A DNA stretch of 64,000 nt from Desulfocapsa sp. (GTDB lineage Bacteria; Desulfobacterota; Desulfobulbia; Desulfobulbales; Desulfocapsaceae): positions 1-64,000 of the forward strand of contig JAFLJO010000143.1 in assembly GCA_022712975.1 (NCBI GenBank), in the 5' to 3' direction. This document shows positions 56,023-64,000 of this stretch, piece after piece. The position numbers and the translations under genes were made by a program. Below the pieces are notes generated by a model that saw only the letters and a program-made list of their open reading frames with translations, did not search any database and was not told the DNA's origin. Positions within the stretch are counted from its first letter, which is position 1. The number at the start of each line of letters is the position of its first letter.

Positions 56023-56772
56023 TTACCGGGAAAACTTTTCTATTTTTTTCCACCTATCATTTACATAAAGATAATGAGGATTAAAGCGGCTTTTATAATT
56101 CATGGCAGCCACCTTTTCGATATAATAACCAAGATAAAGATATGAAATATCCAGTTTCAAACAGGTATCAATCATGGTTAAAATATTAAACGTTCCGAGA
56201 CTTCGGGACGCTTCATCCGGATCGAAGTAAAAATAGACAGCGTTCATCCAGTTTTGTCCAACATCCACAATTCCTGTACCAACCAGCCGACCACTTAAAC
56301 GAAAACGAATCTCCATACTGGGAATGCTTCGATTGAGAAAAAAGCCATCATAATAAGATCTCCCGTCGTTGTTTTTCTGGGGATAGCGACTGCGGAGGAA
56401 TTTTTCACAAAGATTGATATTCTCTTCACTTGCACACAGGGGAGCGAATTCAATCTCTATATCCTGATTTTTCTTGAGAACCCGGCGCTGATTCCGATTC
56501 AGCTGCATTTCCTGTGGATGAAGACGAATAGGGATACAGGCTGAGCAATCTGGGCAGTGCATGGTGTAAATACAGTTCCCGTTTCTTCTGTAACCGGAGG
56601 CAAGAAACAATTCCATTACACGTTCTGAGAGGGGTGAAAATAACGCTTGGTAGAACAGAGCATCATGGGGGAGATGGTAGGGGCACTCAACGGCAATCTC
56701 CGCAAAATAACGCTCCATCCTGGCTTCAAGAAAACTAAAATCCTGTTGGCATTGTTCGTCGTAAAGAGACAC
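56023..56772 (-). CDS. bpt: Aspartate/glutamate leucyltransferase (Bpt, ATE family)
   Basis: 249 aa from a GTG start. The family signature is clear: ECPYHLPHDALFY, the Cys-rich NCIYTMHCPDCSACIPIRL, SRYPQKNNDG, GTGIVDVGQNWMNAVYFYFDPDEASRSLG and YLYLGYYIEKVAAMNYKSRF. The enzyme attaches Leu to N-terminal Asp/Glu of proteins as a signal for ClpS/ClpAP degradation. It is likely cytoplasmic. An alternative arginyl specificity cannot be excluded by sequence alone. Confidence 0.9.
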   Translation of the reverse strand: MSLYDEQCQQDFSFLEARMERYFAEIAVECPYHLPHDALFYQALFSPLSERVMELFLASGYRRNGNCIYTMHCPDCSACIPIRLHPQEMQLNRNQRRVLKKNQDIEIEFAPLCASEENINLCEKFLRSRYPQKNNDGRSYYDGFFLNRSIPSMEIRFRLSGRLVGTGIVDVGQNWMNAVYFYFDPDEASRSLGTFNILTMIDTCLKLDISYLYLGYYIEKVAAMNYKSRFNPHYLYVNDRWKKIEKFSR

Positions 56773-56885
56773 TATGTATTGTATTGTTGAAGTGTTAGAT
56801 GAGCAGGTAACACACCCGCCCTTTGCTTTTTATATTGATAAGACTATAAACAACTATCCTGACACAGGTGGAATTCTGTCTTTAC

Positions 56886-58235
56886 CTACACTAATCCCTG
56901 ATCAAGCATAGCATTCACAACTTTCACAAAACCGGCAATATTGGCACCAGCCACATAATTACCCTGCACATTATACATCTCTCCTGCATCAACACAAGTT
57001 CGATGGATGGATTTCATGATGTGTTTCAACCGCTCATCAACCTCTTCCCGCGGCCATGAAAGGCGCATGGAATTTTGAGCCATTTCAAGACCTGATACTG
57101 CAACACCACCTGCATTTGCTGCTTTTCCCGGTGCATACAACAAGCGATGTTCAACAAAAAGATCCACGGCATCCGGCACAGATGGCATATTAGCACCTTC
57201 ACTGACCAAACCAACACCGTTATTTACCAAATTCTGTCCATCCTGTGCATTGATTTCATTTTGAGTGGCGCAGGGAAAAGCACAATCAGCTTTATGCGCC
57301 CAGAGTGGGTTATGATCAAGCAATGGATCAACAGGAGTGTACACAGCATTGGGATACTTTGCTGTGTACTCGGAAATACGACTACGCATGATATTTTTAA
57401 GATGCTGCACATAGGCCAGTTTATCACGATCAATCCCTTCATCATCATAGATGTACCCGGAAGAATCTGACAAAGTCAGAACCTTACCTCCAAGATCGAG
57501 AACCTTTTCTGTGAGAAACTGAGCCACATTTCCCGAACCCGATACCAGACATCTCTTTCCTTCTAATGTTTCTCCCTTTGTAGCAAGCATTTCAGCTGCA
57601 AAATAAACAGTCCCATATCCCGTTGCCTCAAGACGTATCAGGCTGCCGCCCCAATCAAGACTTTTTCCAGTCAGCACTCCGGTAAACTCGTTCCGAAGCT
57701 TTTTATACATCCCGAAAAGAAAGCCGATTTCCCTGGCACCAACACCAATATCACCTGCAGGCACATCGGTATTTGGCCCGATATGACGATACAGCTCAGC
57801 CATAAATGATTGACAAAAACGCATCACCTCGTCGTCGGATTTCCCCTTGGGATTAAAATCAGAACCACCTTTACCACCCCCCATGGCCAGAGTGGTAAGA
57901 GAGTTTTTAAAAACCTGCTCAAAAGCCAGAAATTTAATTATTCCCAAATTTACCGACGGATGAAAGCGTAAACCGCCCTTATAAGGTCCGAGTGCAGAAT
58001 TCATCTCCACCCTAAAGCCACGGTTCACATGTACCTGCCCATCATCATCCATCCATGGGACACGAAACATAAGTACTCGTTCCGGTTCTGTAACACGGGC
58101 AAGAACTGCATGTTGTCGGTACTCAGGGTTGCGCTCAAGTACTGGTTTAACAGAGGCAATCACCTCTTCAACAGCCTGATGAAACTCTCGCTGTTCAGGG
58201 TCTTTATTCTTAATTAAGCTAATAATTTCGTCCAT
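56886..58235 (-). CDS. gdhA: NADP-specific glutamate dehydrogenase
   Basis: 449 aa from the ATG at 58235, which has GGAG 6-7 nt upstream; a longer open frame to 58286 is not used. The catalytic region has GPYKGGLRFHPSVNLGIIKFL and MGGGKGGSDFNPKGKSD (the catalytic Lys), with DVPAGDIGVGAREIGF and the Rossmann segment VSGSGNVAQFL. VSGLEMAQNSMRLSW closes the family pattern. It converts 2-oxoglutarate and ammonium to glutamate in nitrogen assimilation. It lies 60 bp downstream of the start of the convergent-free ATP-grasp gene, in the same direction. Confidence 0.95.
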   Translation of the reverse strand: MDEIISLIKNKDPEQREFHQAVEEVIASVKPVLERNPEYRQHAVLARVTEPERVLMFRVPWMDDDGQVHVNRGFRVEMNSALGPYKGGLRFHPSVNLGIIKFLAFEQVFKNSLTTLAMGGGKGGSDFNPKGKSDDEVMRFCQSFMAELYRHIGPNTDVPAGDIGVGAREIGFLFGMYKKLRNEFTGVLTGKSLDWGGSLIRLEATGYGTVYFAAEMLATKGETLEGKRCLVSGSGNVAQFLTEKVLDLGGKVLTLSDSSGYIYDDEGIDRDKLAYVQHLKNIMRSRISEYTAKYPNAVYTPVDPLLDHNPLWAHKADCAFPCATQNEINAQDGQNLVNNGVGLVSEGANMPSVPDAVDLFVEHRLLYAPGKAANAGGVAVSGLEMAQNSMRLSWPREEVDERLKHIMKSIHRTCVDAGEMYNVQGNYVAGANIAGFVKVVNAMLDQGLV

Positions 58236-58295
58236 GCAATTCTCCGTAATAGTATAAAAATTTGTTTTTTTATACTTCCAAAACAAATATGTCCA

Positions 58296-61200
58296 TTATT
58301 TTCTACGCATTTCCGTACAAGGATCCTCTGAGATGTCTTGAACTTCTTCCGAATACAAAACAGCAATCTCTTCCTTGCCATTACATTTCATAACAAAAGG
58401 CTCAGGAAGACGTATATGTCGAACAAAAGCACTATCCTTAAAATCTTTCTGCTCAAACAGCCATTGCCAATTCAAACAATCACTGCCACCATTTTTACTG
58501 CTGCAGATACCGCTTGCCCCACCCTTCTCCTCCATAACCGTCAAATATGGTATACCAAGGGATGTAATGTTTTGAAAGAAATGGGAACCCTGGGAAGGAT
58601 CGGCATGAAGGGACTCGTTCTGCAGTTCTATAATGGCACCGACCCCTGCAATATCCCGCCACTGAACAGGGATTCCAAGCCAGGGATCAGCAGATCCCCA
58701 CCGGCCAGGACCTATAAGCACATAAGGACGATCTTCAGATTGTAATTTCGCATTCAGTCCATTAATTTCTGTTGCGATACTACTCGTTGCAGCCACATTA
58801 AAACTCTCAGGTCTCACCACTAAGATATCTGCCATATTCACAAAACGACCGTGTCCCAGACAAGACCTGGAAAAACAAAATGCTCTGTCAATCTCATGGC
58901 TGCAGATTGCCACATCAGCATGCTCACCACCCGTGACCATTGGACGCATTTGCAGGAAAAAAAATTCACTCCTCTGTATCTTTTTATCAAGGCGAACTGC
59001 AAATTCAATTTCCACTTCACAGCCCATGCCCCGCTTTCCAAGATCAAGAAGATCATGGAGAATTTCAGGCAATGGATAGAGCTTATGTTTGAGTATCCTG
59101 GCAAAGGTGACGATTTTCATACCAGGCATTACAGAATCCCTTATTCGATCCTCAGCCGGGATATAAGTAGAAGCAAGAAGTTGTACCGGCTCCTCATTTT
59201 CGGCATCCTGTACCAGACGTCTCACCAGATTTGAACTGTCACGATTCAGTTTTGCAGAAAATTCCATATCGAGTGCATAAAACTGACGCTGACAATTCTG
59301 GAGGATATCCTTAACCGTGGAAAACTGAACAAGTCGCTTAGGGTGAGCCGGAGAAAAACGCAGAGAGCGCTCCCCTTCGACCACGGTCTTACCAATACCT
59401 AGCGCCATATGACAGATCCCCTCCTCAGCTTTCATCTTCATAACCGGATAGTAGTTATGAGATTGAGCAACACCTGAGATATGAGGGTAAAAATAGTCAC
59501 CAAACTCCTGTCCAGCCACCTGCTGAATAATGACGGCCATAGAATCTTCCCGTCCCTGTTCGGATACTTTTGCATACAACCTGGGGTTTTCAAACCAGGT
59601 GGATGCATACACCAGCTTGATCGCTTCTTCGAGTTGCTGACAACGACGGGAAAAGGATGGGTGATTATTAGAGAGAAAATAGGTGGAATACAAACCTGCA
59701 TAGGGTTTAAAATGGGCGTCTTCAAGAAGGCTGGATGATCTGACTGAGAGTGGAATGTCAGTTTTTGAAAGATACACTCGTAGGTCTTCCCTTAACCATA
59801 CAGGTAGTTCTGCAGCCAGAAACATATCAGCAATGGATTCATCGGATGCATCTTTATCCAGACGCAATCTATTTTTGGCAATAAAATCATCAAACCCATC
59901 AGCTGTTACCACGCAGGTTTTAGGAAGGCTTACACAATTTTCAGCAAGAGTCTTATGGGTGCTCCGTAACTGTTGAAGCTGCATCCACATAAACGCCAGC
60001 CCTCGGGCTTTCCCTCCCATGGAACCCTCTCCAATCCTCACAAAATCCATGATTTCCGGATCAAAGTTTTTACGGGAGAATTTTACCACAACCCCCTTTT
60101 GACGCAGTTTACGAAGAGAGTGTACCTTAAAAACAAGATCATCACGAAGATCCGAACAATTCTTAATACAACTCACAAAATCACGGTGTAGACGCGTTCC
60201 TAATGCCACCTCAGCACGTGCCATAACCCAATTTGAGAAATGATTGTGGTTTACGTGATATCTGATTGACTCTGAAGGAGCAATGCGGAGTTCCTGCTCA
60301 AGCTCATAAAGATTTGAAGCACGACCAATCTCAACTCCATCAGGCATCCGAAAAACAAAATCACCGAACCCGAGATAATCAAGAAAAAATGAGTGAATTC
60401 CATCTTTTACAAAAGGTGACTTCTTGTCAAGAAAAACTGCCGGAATAGCCTCAGCCTGCTCCCTGTTTTCCGGCTCTGAAGAGAGCATCAGCATAGGCAG
60501 ATCTGGTACTTCTTTTCGGATGGATTCAAGTAATCGTAAGCCGGCTTTGGGATCCATCTCCCCTCTTCGTGGAAACCGTACATCCGATATTATCCCAAAA
60601 ACATAGGGTTTATAGGCTTCATAAAGAACCATGGCCTCTTCGTAATTGATGGCAGTAAGAATTTTGGGCCTTGCCCGCATACGCAGTAGACGATGTTGTT
60701 CATTTAAGCTCTCATCAAGTACCGCTTGAGTCTGACGCACCACTTCATGATACAGAATAGGAAGAAAATAAGATCGGTGAACAGGAGAATCCTCCACCAT
60801 GATGATCACCCGCACCATGGCGCGCGCAGTATCAGCATCCACATTTACATGATCTTCAAAGTTTTTTATAAGAGCGAGAAGGAGATCCGCTTCACAGCAC
60901 CAGAGATACATATCATCAATGGACTGGCATTCAACATTTTTCGGTAAAGGATAAATGGAGCGCAAACTATGAGAAATCAGTACCACCTGCTGAGTGGGAT
61001 TAATTTTCTTAATTGCAGCGCCTAAATCAAAGGCATCCATACCACCGACATGGGGCATGGTGATAACCATATCAAATGCTAGGCGACGCAGGATTTCCAA
61101 TGCTTCGCGGCCGGATGAAACAAGAGTTATGCGTGGCGCACCGCTTAAGTTTAAGCCATGGTATTCATTGACAATGCGAGTGGCAAGAGATCCGTCTTCC

Positions 61201-61334
61201 TCCATGATAAAGGCATCATAAGGACTTGAAACCAGTAAGATTTCCTGAACCTTAAAGGGCATAAGCTCGTGGAAAATCTTGAAGTGAGGGTCGAAATCAG
61301 AAATCTTTTTTCCGGATTCAAAGCGCATGGTCAC
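58296..61334 (-). CDS. PEP-synthase/PPDK-type ATP-grasp protein fused to two receiver-like domains
   Basis: 1012 aa. The first receiver-like domain (about 30-150) has lost its phospho-acceptor: VITMPHVGGMDAF where receivers have a D. The second (about 170-320) keeps Asp in FGIISDVRFPRRG and Lys in VFLDKKSP. The PPDK/PEPS ATP-grasp domain follows (about 430-830: GEGSMGGKARGLAF, IPLSVRSSSLLEDAHFKPYAGLYSTY, FFLQMRPM). A further 180 residues contain a GPGRWGSADPWLG motif. There is no phospho-His swivel domain or PEP barrel, so it cannot make PEP on its own. It may phosphorylate another target under receiver control. It precedes gdhA by 60 bp. Confidence 0.88.
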   Translation of the reverse strand: MTMRFESGKKISDFDPHFKIFHELMPFKVQEILLVSSPYDAFIMEEDGSLATRIVNEYHGLNLSGAPRITLVSSGREALEILRRLAFDMVITMPHVGGMDAFDLGAAIKKINPTQQVVLISHSLRSIYPLPKNVECQSIDDMYLWCCEADLLLALIKNFEDHVNVDADTARAMVRVIIMVEDSPVHRSYFLPILYHEVVRQTQAVLDESLNEQHRLLRMRARPKILTAINYEEAMVLYEAYKPYVFGIISDVRFPRRGEMDPKAGLRLLESIRKEVPDLPMLMLSSEPENREQAEAIPAVFLDKKSPFVKDGIHSFFLDYLGFGDFVFRMPDGVEIGRASNLYELEQELRIAPSESIRYHVNHNHFSNWVMARAEVALGTRLHRDFVSCIKNCSDLRDDLVFKVHSLRKLRQKGVVVKFSRKNFDPEIMDFVRIGEGSMGGKARGLAFMWMQLQQLRSTHKTLAENCVSLPKTCVVTADGFDDFIAKNRLRLDKDASDESIADMFLAAELPVWLREDLRVYLSKTDIPLSVRSSSLLEDAHFKPYAGLYSTYFLSNNHPSFSRRCQQLEEAIKLVYASTWFENPRLYAKVSEQGREDSMAVIIQQVAGQEFGDYFYPHISGVAQSHNYYPVMKMKAEEGICHMALGIGKTVVEGERSLRFSPAHPKRLVQFSTVKDILQNCQRQFYALDMEFSAKLNRDSSNLVRRLVQDAENEEPVQLLASTYIPAEDRIRDSVMPGMKIVTFARILKHKLYPLPEILHDLLDLGKRGMGCEVEIEFAVRLDKKIQRSEFFFLQMRPMVTGGEHADVAICSHEIDRAFCFSRSCLGHGRFVNMADILVVRPESFNVAATSSIATEINGLNAKLQSEDRPYVLIGPGRWGSADPWLGIPVQWRDIAGVGAIIELQNESLHADPSQGSHFFQNITSLGIPYLTVMEEKGGASGICSSKNGGSDCLNWQWLFEQKDFKDSAFVRHIRLPEPFVMKCNGKEEIAVLYSEEVQDISEDPCTEMRRK

Positions 61335-61650
61335 TCTCTCTTTTATACATGCTGGATAGCTCTGTAAGTAAACAGTTAAGAAGCATATAACCAGTGTAGC
61401 ATACTGGATATTTTATGGAAGAAAAATGGGTGGAAAAATCATGGGAAGATGGCAGGTTGTAGGGCTGTCTTATATTGCATTATGGCTCTGTCTGTTATTT
61501 TTATTGTTATAGTTCAGCAGGGTTCAAAACGTAAATGGATAAATTGTGTGATTTTATATCTGATTTTCCATGAATCTGGAGTATAATAATACTTTGACAG
61601 GTGCATGGTATGCTGAGAACGTTGAAGTAGTCAAGGAACATTCTGTCACC
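61335..61650. other. Divergent intergenic region with a possible 28-aa membrane peptide
   Basis: The stretch before the DUF211 gene holds a CCAGT/ACTGG dyad (61391-61407) and a short frame at 61426-61512 encoding VVGLSYIALWLCLLFLLL with GGAAG 5 nt upstream. Nothing else supports the small frame, and it may be chance. Confidence 0.25.
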
Positions 61651-61759
61651 ATATTTATGTATCGGAAAATCAAAGTTTCTGTGGGAATTGTTCCTGTGTC
61701 TGTTTCCGAACACCTAATACCGAACACCTAATACCTACTGCCCGCAGGGCATCATGTTC
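61651..61759 (+). repeat. 109-bp dispersed repeat, copy C
   Basis: Matches 32375-32483 at 105 of 109 positions, about 29 kb away. It ends 32 bp before the DUF211 gene start and may carry or displace its promoter. Confidence 0.85.
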
Positions 61760-61790
61760 ATGTTTATTCATTCAACCTTTTGATTGTCTC

Positions 61791-62057
61791 ATGGCCACTA
61801 CCCGAAAAATTGTTCTTGATGTTCTTAAACCTCATATGCCCAATGGAGTAGATTTTGCCACGGCACTGGCTGAGCTGTCACCTGATTATCAGGTGCGACT
61901 TAGTGTTGTTGAGGTGGATGAAAAAACTGAAACCGTCATCGTGGTTCTTGAGGGGAAAAATATAGTTTTTGACCCGGTAATCGAGCTCATTAAAAAAATG
62001 GGGGCGTCGGTCCATAGTATCGATGAAGTCGAAGTAGATGGTTCAGAAATGGAATAA
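61791..62057 (+). CDS. DUF211-family protein
   Basis: 88 aa. It matches the small DUF211 family known mainly from archaea: KIVLDVLKPHMPNGVDFATALAEL, VRLSVVEVDEKTETVIVVLEGK and IKKMGASVHSIDEVEV. The ferredoxin-like alpha/beta fold is predicted; some members bind calcium or other ligands, but no biochemical role is established. It is 75 bp upstream of a VIT1/CCC1-like gene, a pairing I recognise from archaeal genomes, so an ion-related regulatory role is possible. Confidence 0.85.
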   Translation: MATTRKIVLDVLKPHMPNGVDFATALAELSPDYQVRLSVVEVDEKTETVIVVLEGKNIVFDPVIELIKKMGASVHSIDEVEVDGSEME

Positions 62058-62132
62058 AACACAAGACCTCCTTAATAAGTACGCTAATCTGGAGGCATAT
62101 TTTTTTTCGGGATATTTCATTAATGGGATCAG

Positions 62133-62720
62133 TTGCTTGTGATACCGAAGAAGCGAAAGCAGTTTTTTTCTCTTCTTTATCGCGGGAGAAAAATAGCCAG
62201 GCGATATCTCGTTACCAATGGTTTTGATGGAACATTGACTATGCTTGGGATGATGACCGGGTTTTATGTCAGCGGAACCAAAGAGTTTGGGGTGGCAATC
62301 AATGCCTGTCTTGGAGCGGCCATAGCACTTTTTGTCAGTGGGTTTTTCAGTGCTTATCTAAGTGAGAAAGCTGAGCGCAAACAAGAGTTACGGGAACTTG
62401 AGCAGGCCTTGCTTGTCGATCTGGAAAAAAGTCACTACGGTGAAGCCAGCCGCTATCTCCCTTTTTTCATTGCCTCAGTCAATGGCTTGACTCCCTTGTT
62501 CTTTTCTCTGTTAATTATCTCTCCATTATATCTATCGAAATACGGCATAGAATGGCCTTGTTCTCCATTTCTTGTTGCCATTATAACAGCTCTTTTTTGT
62601 GTGTTTTTGCTTGGAGTCTATTTGGGGAAAATAAGCAGGCAGTTTTGGTTATGGGCAGGACTTCGTACCGTTTTCATCGCTATGGCTCTAGTCGCGATCA
62701 TCCTCCTGTTTGATATGTAA
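62133..62720 (+). CDS. VIT1/CCC1-like integral membrane protein
   Basis: 195 aa from a TTG start (a GTG six bases later is as good). RRYLVTNGFDGTLTMLGMM followed by four or five transmembrane helices is the VIT1/CCC1-related pattern. The Glu/Lys-rich amphipathic loop after helix two (SEKAERKQELRELEQAL) corresponds to the metal-binding cytoplasmic loop of CCC1 proteins. Iron or manganese transport is possible but the family's specific ligand residues could not be verified. It follows DUF211, and a REP-like hairpin follows at its 3' end. Confidence 0.8.
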   Translation: MLVIPKKRKQFFSLLYRGRKIARRYLVTNGFDGTLTMLGMMTGFYVSGTKEFGVAINACLGAAIALFVSGFFSAYLSEKAERKQELRELEQALLVDLEKSHYGEASRYLPFFIASVNGLTPLFFSLLIISPLYLSKYGIEWPCSPFLVAIITALFCVFLLGVYLGKISRQFWLWAGLRTVFIAMALVAIILLFDM

Positions 62721-62728
62721 AAGAAAAT

Positions 62729-62785
62729 GGGATCAGGCTTGACAAATGGGTGTTTTATTCTGAATATATTTACAAGACCTGTCCC
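62729..62785. repeat. REP-like hairpin element, GGGATCAGGCTTG ... CAAGACCTGTCCC
   Basis: Third copy of the layout seen at 29357 and 30109. It lies 9 bp after the VIT-like stop and is followed by a T-rich stretch, so it could terminate that operon. Confidence 0.5.
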
Positions 62786-62801
62786 GTCTTCTTTTTATTT
62801 T

Positions 62802-63161
62802 TCAATACAGATAGCCGAGAAGAAAAAGAGGGCGTCGAATATCGTCGATCTCTCCACCATGCGATAAGATAATTTTGCGATTCACATTTATGCCTTTGAA
62901 CTGAGAACGCCCTTTTCCTTTTCCACCAACTTCAAGAACAATACTCCCCTGTTTATCTCGTACCAGGAAATCGGGAGTCTTGCTCCCTCTGGTACTTTTG
63001 AGATAATGAAATTCAATGGATGCACTTGTTAACATCTCAGCGAAAAAGTCCTCACGTAACCCTCCAATGACATACTCATAATCATTATAGAGAAGGCGGT
63101 ACGGCGGAGTAAGGAGCACTTTTGGTTCCCGCATTACACCTGTGCCCTTTGGGAAAATCAC
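62802..63161 (-). pseudogene. C-terminal fragment of an AAA-type ATPase (DUF4143-like)
   Basis: 119 aa with MREPKVLLTPPYRLLY, GGLREDFFAEMLTSASI, KTPDFLVRDKQGSIVLEVGGKGKGRSQ and RRPLFLLGYLY. This is the end of a family of ATPases that carry a nuclease-like, PD-(D/E)xK-resembling C-terminal domain; the D and E/K residues are seen in DFLV and LEVGGKGKG. The Walker A/B half is missing and the upstream DNA contains an A10G11 homopolymer. It is probably a truncated remnant; a very small intact protein is the alternative. Confidence 0.55.
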
Positions 63162-63173
63162 ATGGGTGCACAG

Positions 63174-63194
63174 AAAAAAAAAAGGGGGGGGGGG
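63174..63194. repeat. A10-G11 homopolymer tract
   Basis: Ten A followed by eleven G, just upstream of the fragmentary ATPase gene. G-tracts of this length are rare and slip-prone; no gene is obviously controlled by it. The rest of 63195-63371 shows no gene. Confidence 0.75.
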
Positions 63195-63371
63195 CAGACC
63201 ACAATAAAAATCTCACGGCAAAACTCACTATGAGAAAAGCTTATAGTTTTAAAACGCTAAAATTCCTTAAAACTGCCCTGTATCATACACATGAAAAGTT
63301 ACCAGAACCTGAATATACCCACAGATTTTGCTAACGAGCCTTCTTTTAAAACGTCCCTTACATTCTTTCCT

Positions 63372-63998
63372 TTAGGGTGATGCTGGTATAAGTGACTGAG
63401 ACAACTCATCAGGTGTATTAATATTACTCCACGCTTGGCAAAGATTTTCAGGAATCACAGGTGTTGCAATCTTTGACCGTGCGGCCACCATAGAAATCCG
63501 CAAACAACCTGATGAACGAAGCTCTTCCAAATACTCTTTTGCCCGAGGTTCATAAACGGCGAGTAACGGTTCCACAAAGCCGTCTTTTTTTAACCGTGGA
63601 ACTGTTCCCCAGGAATTTGGAGTTCTGTGTGAAAGCAACCATACCAAAGCTTCCGAACTAATATTTGGCATATCACAGGCTATAAGAAGCCAGCAGGAAT
63701 CAGGATGCCAGCGCATGGCAGCAAGAATTCCGGTGAGTGGTCCTTGTACATCCGGGACATCCGAAATACGTGTTAAGCTGCTGAGAACATCCGGTACATC
63801 ACCTGCTCCTGAAAGGACAATAGCCTGTGTAAAAGGTCGCAGAAGACTCACACTATTCTCAAGCCAGGTAAGCCCATTGCGCCCCTTGATCAGGTGTTTC
63901 GGGTGCCCCATCCGAGAACTGTGCCCCCCGATTAAAAGACAGGCGCGCAGTGGAATTTTCTGTTGCTGTTGCTGTTGCTGAATAAATTGCTTATTCAT
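63372..63998 (-). CDS. mobA: Molybdenum cofactor guanylyltransferase MobA
   Basis: 208 aa ending close to the window edge. After a Gln tract (QQQQQQQ, coded by CAACAG repeats) comes the nucleotide-binding LLIGGHSSRMGHPKHLI with the GGxSxRMGxxK motif. GPLTGILAAM, LLIACDMPNIS with the metal-binding Asp, and FVEPLLAVYEP follow. MobA attaches GMP to molybdopterin, so molybdo- or tungsto-enzymes such as formate dehydrogenase are expected elsewhere. No other cofactor gene is visible in the window. The poly-Gln start is probably variable. Confidence 0.9.
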   Translation of the reverse strand: MNKQFIQQQQQQQKIPLRACLLIGGHSSRMGHPKHLIKGRNGLTWLENSVSLLRPFTQAIVLSGAGDVPDVLSSLTRISDVPDVQGPLTGILAAMRWHPDSCWLLIACDMPNISSEALVWLLSHRTPNSWGTVPRLKKDGFVEPLLAVYEPRAKEYLEELRSSGCLRISMVAARSKIATPVIPENLCQAWSNINTPDELSQSLIPASP

Positions 63999-64000
63999 AT

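Noticed and set aside
58236-58286. Longer N-terminus of glutamate dehydrogenase
   Set aside because: The ATG at 58235 has a good ribosome site and gives the family's usual length of about 449 residues.
61426-61512. 28-aa single-helix membrane peptide
   Set aside because: The hydrophobic stretch is attractive but length is minimal and no conservation can be judged; not listed as a gene.
1-64000. CRISPR array, tRNA, rRNA or prophage
   Set aside because: No regularly spaced repeats, cloverleaf-like sequence, rRNA signature or phage structural genes were seen. The tandem arrays at 17274, 29506 and 39374 have no spacers.

Overview
The window looks like a Gram-negative, probably anaerobic bacterium of the Desulfobacterota (Desulfobulbales-like). 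This is inferred from gene content: SelB, Mpl, TrmFO, TamA/TamB, an Nbp35-type Mrp ATPase with Cys clusters at both ends, an endonuclease-type MutL, several outer-membrane proteins and many hybrid kinases and GGDEF proteins. No rRNA or tRNA gene was seen to confirm it. Most of the window is chromosomal housekeeping, interrupted by signalling and decayed accessory DNA.

Region 1 (1-3.9 kb) is an envelope operon: the end of an RND/MMPL exporter, a LolA-like protein, a beta-barrel protein and a staphylococcal-type nuclease. Region 2 (4.1-17.3 kb, mostly minus strand) is a signalling block. Two tandem TonB-dependent receptors, a YfiR-like periplasmic protein and a CHASE8-type hybrid kinase form a tight operon. 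Below it lie a second hybrid kinase with an Hpt domain and a REC-PAS-GGDEF-EAL protein; an HDOD-GGDEF protein lies above. The second receptor has lost about half its plug. Between the operon promoter and the HDOD gene is a scar of another copy of the same cassette: a broken receptor N-terminus joined directly to the Hpt end of a hybrid kinase. An SDR-family fragment with nonsense codons lies at 17.5 kb.

Region 3 (17.8-25.9 kb) holds a MotB/MotA pair in reversed order, a bifunctional penicillin-binding protein, mutL, a 3D-domain protein and trmFO. Region 4 (25.9-30 kb) has a MITE-like inverted repeat, an iron/corrinoid-type ABC importer behind an elaborate palindromic promoter, and an EF-hand protein. 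Region 5 (30.2-41.5 kb) has twin terminator-like hairpins, a 53-aa gene coupled to mpl, a lone Hpt protein, tilS (frameshifted), selB with a metallo-hydrolase, the Mrp ATPase, ftsY, a DjlA-like co-chaperone, and an aminotransferase gene interrupted by TAG. Region 6 (41.5-58.3 kb) has tamA-tamB, a mazEF toxin-antitoxin pair with a palindromic operator, nfeD-paraslipin, der, a DUF2959 lipoprotein, tex, a bacterial EHD/dynamin-like NTPase, bpt and gdhA. Region 7 (58.3-64 kb) has a PEP-synthase-like ATP-grasp protein fused to receiver domains, DUF211 plus a VIT1/CCC1-like membrane protein, a truncated ATPase fragment next to an A10G11 tract, and mobA.

Several dispersed repeats recur between genes: a 109-bp unit (three copies), a 20-bp GAACGGAAACGAAATAAGTT unit, REP-like GGGACAG/CTGTCCC hairpins, and short tandem arrays. 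Taken together, the window shows stable housekeeping genes with pockets of gene decay. The best leads for new biology are the EHD-like NTPase, the decaying receptor/YfiR/kinase cassettes, the REC/ATP-grasp fusion, and the amber codon and frameshift that interrupt otherwise intact genes.
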